Under the pieces are notes generated by a model, which saw only the letters and a list, made by a program, of their open reading frames with translations, did no database searches and was not told where the DNA came from. A stretch of 64,000 nt of DNA from Zygnema cylindricum (lineage: Eukaryota; Streptophyta; Zygnematophyceae; Zygnematales; Zygnemataceae), in assembly GCA_037447655.1 (NCBI GenBank), contig JBBHKE010001020.1, forward strand, positions 1 to 64,000, given 5' to 3'. The position numbers and the translations under genes were made by a program. The first letter of the stretch is position 1. Every line of letters begins with the position of its first letter. Below, in pieces: positions 58,663-64,000 of this stretch.

Positions 58663-58725
58663 TCTAGCTTCCTCTCCAGCTTCTCAGTGACGGCGACAAG
58701 TGTGGGAGTTGGAGAGAGAAGTTAG
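58663..58725 (-). promoter_or_regulatory. Conserved LTR-B hairpin
   Basis: CTAGCTTCCTCTCCAGCTTC pairs with GAGTTGGAGAGAGAAGTTAG around CAGTGACGGCGACAAGTGTGG. The AGCCATGGCT palindrome lies just to its left. Confidence 0.65.
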
Positions 58726-58801
58726 AGATAGACTGCCTTGGCTTCTTTCTGTATTTCTATCTAGACCTAGAAAATACTAAAAAGGACCATCAATTTCTAC
58801 A

Positions 58802-59695
58802 CTCCCCTTGTTTTCTAGTCAATCTTTAATTTTAGACCACACATTTTTCTCTCCAGAAAATTAGCTTAGGGGAAGGCATAGGTTTGGTCATCATATCTAC
58901 TACCATCTCGCTATCTGGTCGGACTCTAAACTGATTATTCTGTTTTCTACTTTTTCTCTAACAAAGCTGAGTCTAATGTCCATGTGTTTGGCTTTAAAAT
59001 GATGTTTAGGATTAGCAGAAATAGCGATTGCGGCCTGATTATCACAAAAAAATTTTTTCACACCACTCTTAAGGTGACGAAGCTCACCAAGCAAAGACTT
59101 GACCCACATCAATTTTTTTACAGCAGAGCAAGAGGCCATATACTCAGCCTCCATGGTTGACTGAGCAATAACCTTTTGCTGTTTGCTACTCCAACAACAA
59201 GCCCCATCACCCACAGATAATACATATCCAAAAATACATCTCCTCATCGGAGCATCGCCATAACTGGCATCACTCCAAGTAGTGATGTCAGTATTCTCCC
59301 CACCCAAATGCAACCATAGATCCCTAGTTCCTATCAAATATCTAAGGACTCTCTTAGCTGCCACCCAATCCCTCTTAGTGGGAGCATTTAGACTTCTACT
59401 AAGTACTCCTACAGCTGCAGCTATATCCGGCCGGGTACAATTCATAAAATAGATTGGACTTCCCACTACTTGCATGTAAAGAATATTCTGCATGAACTTC
59501 TGTTCTTCAAGAGATAATTCCTCGTCTAAGACTATGACTCCTTCCTCACTCCTTTCACTTCCCTTCTTTAACTACATTGGAGTTGTACAACTATTAGCTT
59601 TATCTATCTGAATTTTTTCAAGCATGTTCCCTATTGCTTCATTTTGAGTCAATCTTATAATCTTCCTTTTTCGGTCTCTTTCTACTTGAATTCCC
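58802..59695 (-). pseudogene. Copia RNase H/RT remnant (B5, internally deleted)
   Basis: RNase H nearly complete on the minus strand: TWSDASYGDAP, STMEAEYMAS, FFCDNQAAIAIS and AKHMDIRLSFVREK (58900-59493), then the RT end to GAATTCCC at 59695. There it jumps into LTR sequence. Gag, protease, integrase and most RT were removed by one deletion. Confidence 0.9.
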
Positions 59696-60143
59696 TGCCA
59701 ATCATGTTACACTTCCGTACACAAAAGTACAGATGCCGGTGTACTTTCTGTACGGATACTGTACGACATAGCCTAAAAGTCGACACATGTCATATCCGAA
59801 TTCGGTCCCCTAATTCTCGGAGATGCCGCGATCCAACCTTATTTTGCCACGTATCATCTGATGTGGTGATGACCACAAACCGCCGAGATTTTCTTCCACG
59901 ATCTCGGCTTTCTTCTCGGGCGTCCGATTGAATGCAAATTCCAACCAGAGCCGTCACAAATACATGCGCGGTATTTGATTCGTTTAAAGAAACAAATGCG
60001 CGGTACTTGTTTCTAATACGTACCGTAATCCATACTTCTACATAACTGACTCTATGTATTTCGTAAGCAGTTACTGTTAAATGAAGTATCCTACGTGGTA
60101 ACATTTAAATAACTAACAAACCCTTCTTCATATAACTCTAATC

Positions 60144-60221
60144 TTAGACTTAACGGATAAGTCTACCGGCTACTGGTGGTTTACCATCTGGTAGGTACCA
60201 GGATCAAATCCTGGTTCCGAC
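60144..60221 (+). other. tRNA-like module in LTR-B (well preserved)
   Basis: D-arm AGACT-TAACGGATA-AGTCT and T-arm CCAGG-ATCAAAT-CCTGG (60198-60214) both pair. G-C here replaces A-T of the 58497 copy. Confidence 0.55.
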
Positions 60222-60316
60222 AATAATAATTTAGTAAATAAACTAAATATCGTAAAATTAACTAATTTATTTCGTGTAAACCTCTGGATAGCCTAGGTAG
60301 CCTAGGTAGCCATGGC

Positions 60317-60379
60317 TCTAGCTTCCTCTCCAACTTCTCAGTGACTGCGACAAGTGTGGGAGTTGGAGAGAGAAGTTAG
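60317..60379 (-). promoter_or_regulatory. Conserved LTR-B hairpin
   Basis: CTAGCTTCCTCTCCAACTTC pairs with GAGTTGGAGAGAGAAGTTAG around CAGTGACTGCGACAAGTGTGG. Confidence 0.65.
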
Positions 60380-60455
60380 AGATAGACTGCCTCGGCTTCT
60401 TTCTGTATTTCTATTTAGACCTAGAAAATACTAAAAAGGACCATCAATTTCTACA

Positions 60456-60791
60456 CTTTTGTTACGGCACAGTCATATCATTGGTCCGTACTCCAGTAGA
60501 TAGGAGTTATTAGAGGAAATCAGGAATTAGTGTATTTATGATATAGTCACCTCTCCCCTTGAGGGTTTCAATAAAATTGGCATCTTTGCCACAGTATAAC
60601 TTATCGCTTGGTTGGGCGTTTTCAGAGATTCTTTTTCCTACGGACTTATGGGAGTCCAAGCTGCATAGGGGTGCATTCAGATGATAAGCTTGTTTGCTTG
60701 GGCAGCAGTGGTTGCCATTGAAAGTGGGTTAGTGAACAACAATCTAGAGGCTTCCGAAATTCTGTGATTCAATAGTGGACACAGAATTGCA
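60456..60791 (+). mobile_element. Family-B 5' LTR (B4), remainder
   Basis: Continues 57063-57735 after the B5 insertion. It ends ACACAGAATTGCA at 60791, directly before a PBS-like TATTATGGGGCCACC. Confidence 0.75.
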
Positions 60792-60806
60792 TATTATGGG
60801 GCCACC
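60792..60806 (+). promoter_or_regulatory. Primer-binding site of B4 (half-tRNA type, mutated)
   Basis: TATTATGGGGCCACC against GGTTATGGGCCCACC. The gag ATG (60796) is again inside it. Confidence 0.7.
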
Positions 60807-60865
60807 CTCTAGGGTTCCCATTTTCAATGGATCAGGGTTTATCTATTTTGAAGCCATGATACAAG
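60796..60865 (+). pseudogene. Copia gag start, cut by a LARD-like insertion
   Basis: Begins MGPPSRVPIFNG, the family-B gag N-terminus, and is interrupted after 23 codons at 60865 by the LTR beginning TGTTAGGATT. Confidence 0.85.
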
Positions 60866-61597
60866 TGTTAGGATTTTATACTAAGAACTCATTTAGCGAC
60901 GAGACATTCTCGTAGCTAAAGTAGCGACGACCAGCGACGAAGTAGTCTCGTCGCTAGATATTTGAAGTGACGTAGAAGTTAGCGACGAAGTAGTTTCGTC
61001 GCTGCATATTTGAAGTGACGTAGAAATTGTTTGTTCGTTTCGTTTCACGCGAGTTCTAGTCGTACTATTGAAGTGACGTGGAAAATGTTTGGTCATTTCA
61101 CGTAAGTTCTAGTTGTACCGTGTGGTTCAAGTTGGTTCGTGGTTGACTTGTGTAGTCGTACCCTGTAGTTCAAGTCGGTTCGCAATTGTCGGTTGGATGT
61201 TTTCACCACGTTGACTCTTACGCGTTTCTAATCGTGTACCGTGGTATTGTTACGTGACATTTGAAGGAGTATATTGAGGCGTAGTGAGAGAGAGGTTTTT
61301 ATCAATTTGGCGAGAGTTGATCCTCCTTCTAGGTTATGAAGGAGTTCAAGGAGTTGAGGGAGTTTGATAGCTTTGTGATGTTTCTTGAGGAGTTAGAGGA
61401 GGGTAGTGAAGAGTATCTTCTATATCATTATGTGGATTTAGAAGTGAGAGTGTTTTGAGGGTGTGAGGAAATTATGTAAGAAAAGTTCTCCGTGGAATAT
61501 ATTGGCTTCTTAGGGGTAATTTTTCTCCTGTGTGTGTTTTATTCATTTACGCTTCCGCTAGCATTTGCACTCAGTGTTTTATTATTTGATCCTTTCA
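60866..61597 (+). repeat. LARD-like element 5' LTR (second copy)
   Basis: 732 bp, TGTTAGGATTTT...GATCCTTTCA. Nearly identical, inverted, to 43897-44633. U3 contains three AGCGACGA/TCGTCGCT-type hairpins at about 60894-61004 and GAAGTGACGTAGAA repeats. Left flank ACAAG would be the TSD. Confidence 0.9.
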
Positions 61598-64000
61598 ATT
61601 GGTATCGGAGCAGGTTGTAGTGCTCCATGAGTGTTTTGATGATGGAGATGGAGACGATTAAAGGCGAAAAGGATTGACGACGAAGACGACAGATTGAAGA
61701 CGAAGAGAGAAGACGAAGACAAAGTTTGAAGACGAATATGAAGACAGAAGACAAAGATGAAGACGAAGATGAAGACAAAAGTCGAAGATGAAGACGAAGA
61801 AGAATACCAAGACTGAAGACAAAGAAGAAGATGAAGACAAAGATTGAAGACAAAGTGGAAGACGAAGACGAAGATTGAAGACGCAGAGTGAAGACAAATG
61901 CGAAGTTTGAAGACGAATACGAAGACAGAAGACAAAAATGAAGACTGAAGACGAAGATGAAAACTGGAGACGAAGTGGAAGACGAAGACGAAGACTGAGA
62001 TTGAAGACGAAGACTAAAACGAAGACTGAAGATGAGGTGAAGGTTGTTTTTTTTTTTGACAACAATTATTGTGGATATTATGATGATGGAGGTGATACTT
62101 ATTATGAAGTCAAAGAAGAGGAGTTCGAAGAAGTTGAAGGAGGCAAAGAAGGCAAAGAAGAGAAGAGGGAATTAAAATCAATCCGGTGTGGAAATTAAGA
62201 TTGAGATGGGAGGAAGAAAATTAATTTATCTTTTGATGAATGAACCGGATCCCGATCCGGATGGAGGTGATTCTTTATTTGAAGTAGAAGAAGAAGAAGA
62301 TGATGAAGAAGAAGTAGATGAAGAATCCAAAGAAGTAGTCGATGAAGTCGAAGAAGGTGAAGAAGAGAAGAGTGAATTAAAAACTGAAGAGAGGAGTGAA
62401 GAAAAGTGTGATGAGAAGTTTATTAAAAAGAGTGATTTGATGAAAGAGAATAAGAGTGGAAAGAAAAGTGAAGAGAAGAAGATAAATTTCTTTTGGGGGG
62501 AGAAATGATGTTGCCGATGTGGTATATTGATTGAGGTGTAAAGGAGTGGTTTATGAAGAAAAGAGTAAGTGTGTTGTCGTGAGTTGAAAATGAATCTCGA
62601 CATTTTGAAGATATTTTTTTGGAGGGAGTTTTATTTCGTACTTTTGTACGTTCATTTATTGAAGACGTTATTCGAAGTGAATCGAGGTGAATGGTGTGGC
62701 GATTACCTAAATCGCCGGTCAGTTTGGAAGAAGAGTCATTCAAGTTTGGCATTCTCAATTTCTATCCGCAGTTCAAGTGTGTACAAATTTATTTGATTTT
62801 TTTCGTCAATGACTGCACATTTTTTTTGTTGTGGATTTTGTTGAAGTGAAGTTTTAATGTGTCCATGATTAGGAGGAAGAAGAGGAGGAGTTTCGTGTCA
62901 GCGAAAAACCGGTTGCTTTACCGGCTGTTTTGGCCATTTATTGACAAAGAGGAGGATTGAAAAAAATTGACGAAGATTAGAAAAAAAAAAAGAGGAGAAA
63001 TCAGATTCTTGTTTTGGGTTTGAAAGAAGATAAGAGTAGAGACGAAGTGGAGGTAGTGAGAGATTATTCTCTCGGAAGGAAGAAGGGTACTCCTTCCCTC
63101 CTGGCGGCTTTGAGGTTTGTTTGAAGAAACCATTTTTTTTGAGTTTTAGTTGAGGAAGAATTCGGATGTATGGAGCGACTAATTTGAAAGATCAATTTCC
63201 AAAAGCTTTCAACAAATTGATGGGGTATATTGATGCCCTATTACAATCTGAATCAAGAGGAGAAAAAGAAAAGAATCATTTGCCGGATAATTCAAATTCC
63301 TATTTTGATAGAGATGGAGATGAGAGTGGAGGAGACGAGTATGTGAAGAAAGAGAAGAGGTAAACTGTCACATAGAATTCCGAGGAGGAGAGGTGGCATT
63401 TAAAGAGCTTGAGAACAATTTTTTTACATTGTTAAACTATGTCGGTAGTGGAAGAGATCGCAAAAATGGCGATTGAGGTGATCGCGGTGTAAGTTGCGGC
63501 CGTGTTGATTTTACAAATTATTTTGAGTTTGGAAATTATACCGACGACGGACTATAATTTTCCGATTCGCATATTAATGATTAATTCGAAGAGAGGAGAT
63601 GAAGAATGAGAGAAAATTTTGATTTTTTTTATGAGGAGAGCCAAATTCATGATTTCTTGTCCATTGCGCATTCCGCATTGGAGGAGAAAGCGCATGTCCA
63701 TTTCGGTTTGAATAGTTGAAGGAAAATGTTGACATTAAGAGTGACAATGAATTTTACATTGATGATTGGAGTGATGAAATTTTTACTTCTCGAGTGTTTT
63801 TTGAATTCTCAGAAATTTAAAGGTTTTAAATCGAGTTCTAATTTAGATTTAACAAATCCGAATCGGAGGAAGATAAAAAGAGAGAACAAATTTGCTCAAA
63901 TGAGATTCAAGTTATGAGGGGGAAGAGGCCGAATAAGCTTTCATATTTTTGGCAAGGAGAAAAGATTTCAAACTTGATTCATTTTATTTTTTGATATGAG
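61598..64000 (+). mobile_element. LARD-like internal region (continues past window)
   Basis: After the PBS comes a degenerate GAAGAC-unit array (61670-62035), then a short acidic frame (62188-62508, rich in Glu/Asp/Lys) and other small frames (62569-62796, 63166-63363, 63726-63917), all repeated at 46137-47888 on the other strand. None shows gag or pol motifs. The two copies are so alike in DNA that shared frames prove nothing about coding. Confidence 0.8.
61600..61611 (+). promoter_or_regulatory. Primer-binding site of LARD-like element
   Basis: TGGTATCGGAGC, one mismatch from TGGTATCAGAGC, the complement of the initiator tRNA-Met 3' end. A different priming mode from families A-C. Confidence 0.85.

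Larger units (their letters stand above)
57736..58801 (-). repeat. Family-B 3' LTR (B5), full length
   Basis: 1066 bp, TGAAACTCTGAG...TTTCTACA. G-box GCCACGTGTCATC near 58200, tRNA-like module at 58497, hairpin at 58663. Followed by CTCCCC (polypurine complement) and pol remains. Confidence 0.92.
59696..60455 (-). repeat. Family-B 5' LTR (B5), partial
   Basis: Nearly identical to 58041-58801, ending TTTCTACA at 60455. Right flank CTTTT against left flank TTTTT (57731-57735) is a probable, slightly decayed TSD. The whole 57736-60455 unit sits inside the B4 LTR. Confidence 0.85.

Noticed and set aside
61538-62065. Ser/Phe-rich minus-strand frames in the LARD region
   Set aside because: Shadows of the degenerate GAAGAC-unit array in the sense strand.
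61938-62508. Acidic plus-strand frames in the LARD as genuine genes
   Set aside because: They are conserved between copies only because the whole DNA is nearly identical, and the first crosses a simple repeat; no family recognised.

Overview
This window comes from the nuclear genome of a plant. It carries an intron-split RNA polymerase subunit RPB8 gene (NRPB8/RPABC3), an intron-split secreted protein of the plant root-cap family, and many Ty1/Copia LTR retrotransposons. The primer sites of these elements match the anticodon arm or the 3' end of plant initiator tRNA-Met. I cannot place the species. The DNA is AT-rich and gene-poor, with many CT/GA tracts. There are no bacterial features.

Layout. 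1-14372 is nested Copia debris. A complete, decayed element (A, 1729-7911, TSD GCGAT) sits inside a family-B LTR. Next come a minus-strand B element broken by a 10-N gap, a plus-strand B tail, and a solo B LTR with TSD GTCCA. 14373-21400 is intergenic: Tc1/mariner-type and hAT-type MITEs, a roughly 175-bp (TTC)n array and GA/CT tracts. 21401-23726 is NRPB8 in four exons. 25030-30345 is a third Copia element (C, TSD CCTTC) that has lost almost all of its 5' LTR. 32638-34533 is the root-cap-type gene in four exons. 35064-39442 is a 2.6-kb, 8-bp G/A minisatellite flanked by inverted arms of about 0.5 kb. 42372-43896 is a rearranged, broken duplicate of the root-cap gene, cut by a non-autonomous LTR element (LARD-like, 43897-47804). 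47805-60865 is a pile of B-, A- and D-type Copia pieces. 60866-64000 is a second LARD-like copy, inverted relative to the first and running off the window.

The most interesting biology is in the Copia families. Families A, B, C and D share an architecture I do not recognise from ordinary plant Copia elements. The gag reading frame begins inside the LTR (7 to about 24 codons), always leaves the LTR in the same codon phase through the terminal CA, and reads through the primer-binding site. That site is the complement of the initiator tRNA-Met anticodon arm (GGTTATGGGCCCACC), as in Drosophila copia, so the gag-frame AUG of the PBS pairs with the anticodon. Family-B LTRs also carry a hairpin whose stem changes with compensation while its loop stays fixed, and an antisense tRNA-like module whose T-arm shows base-pair covariation.

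All homology statements come from reading the sequence by eye. No alignments or database searches were run, and boundaries are given to the base only where target-site duplications or splice sites fix them.
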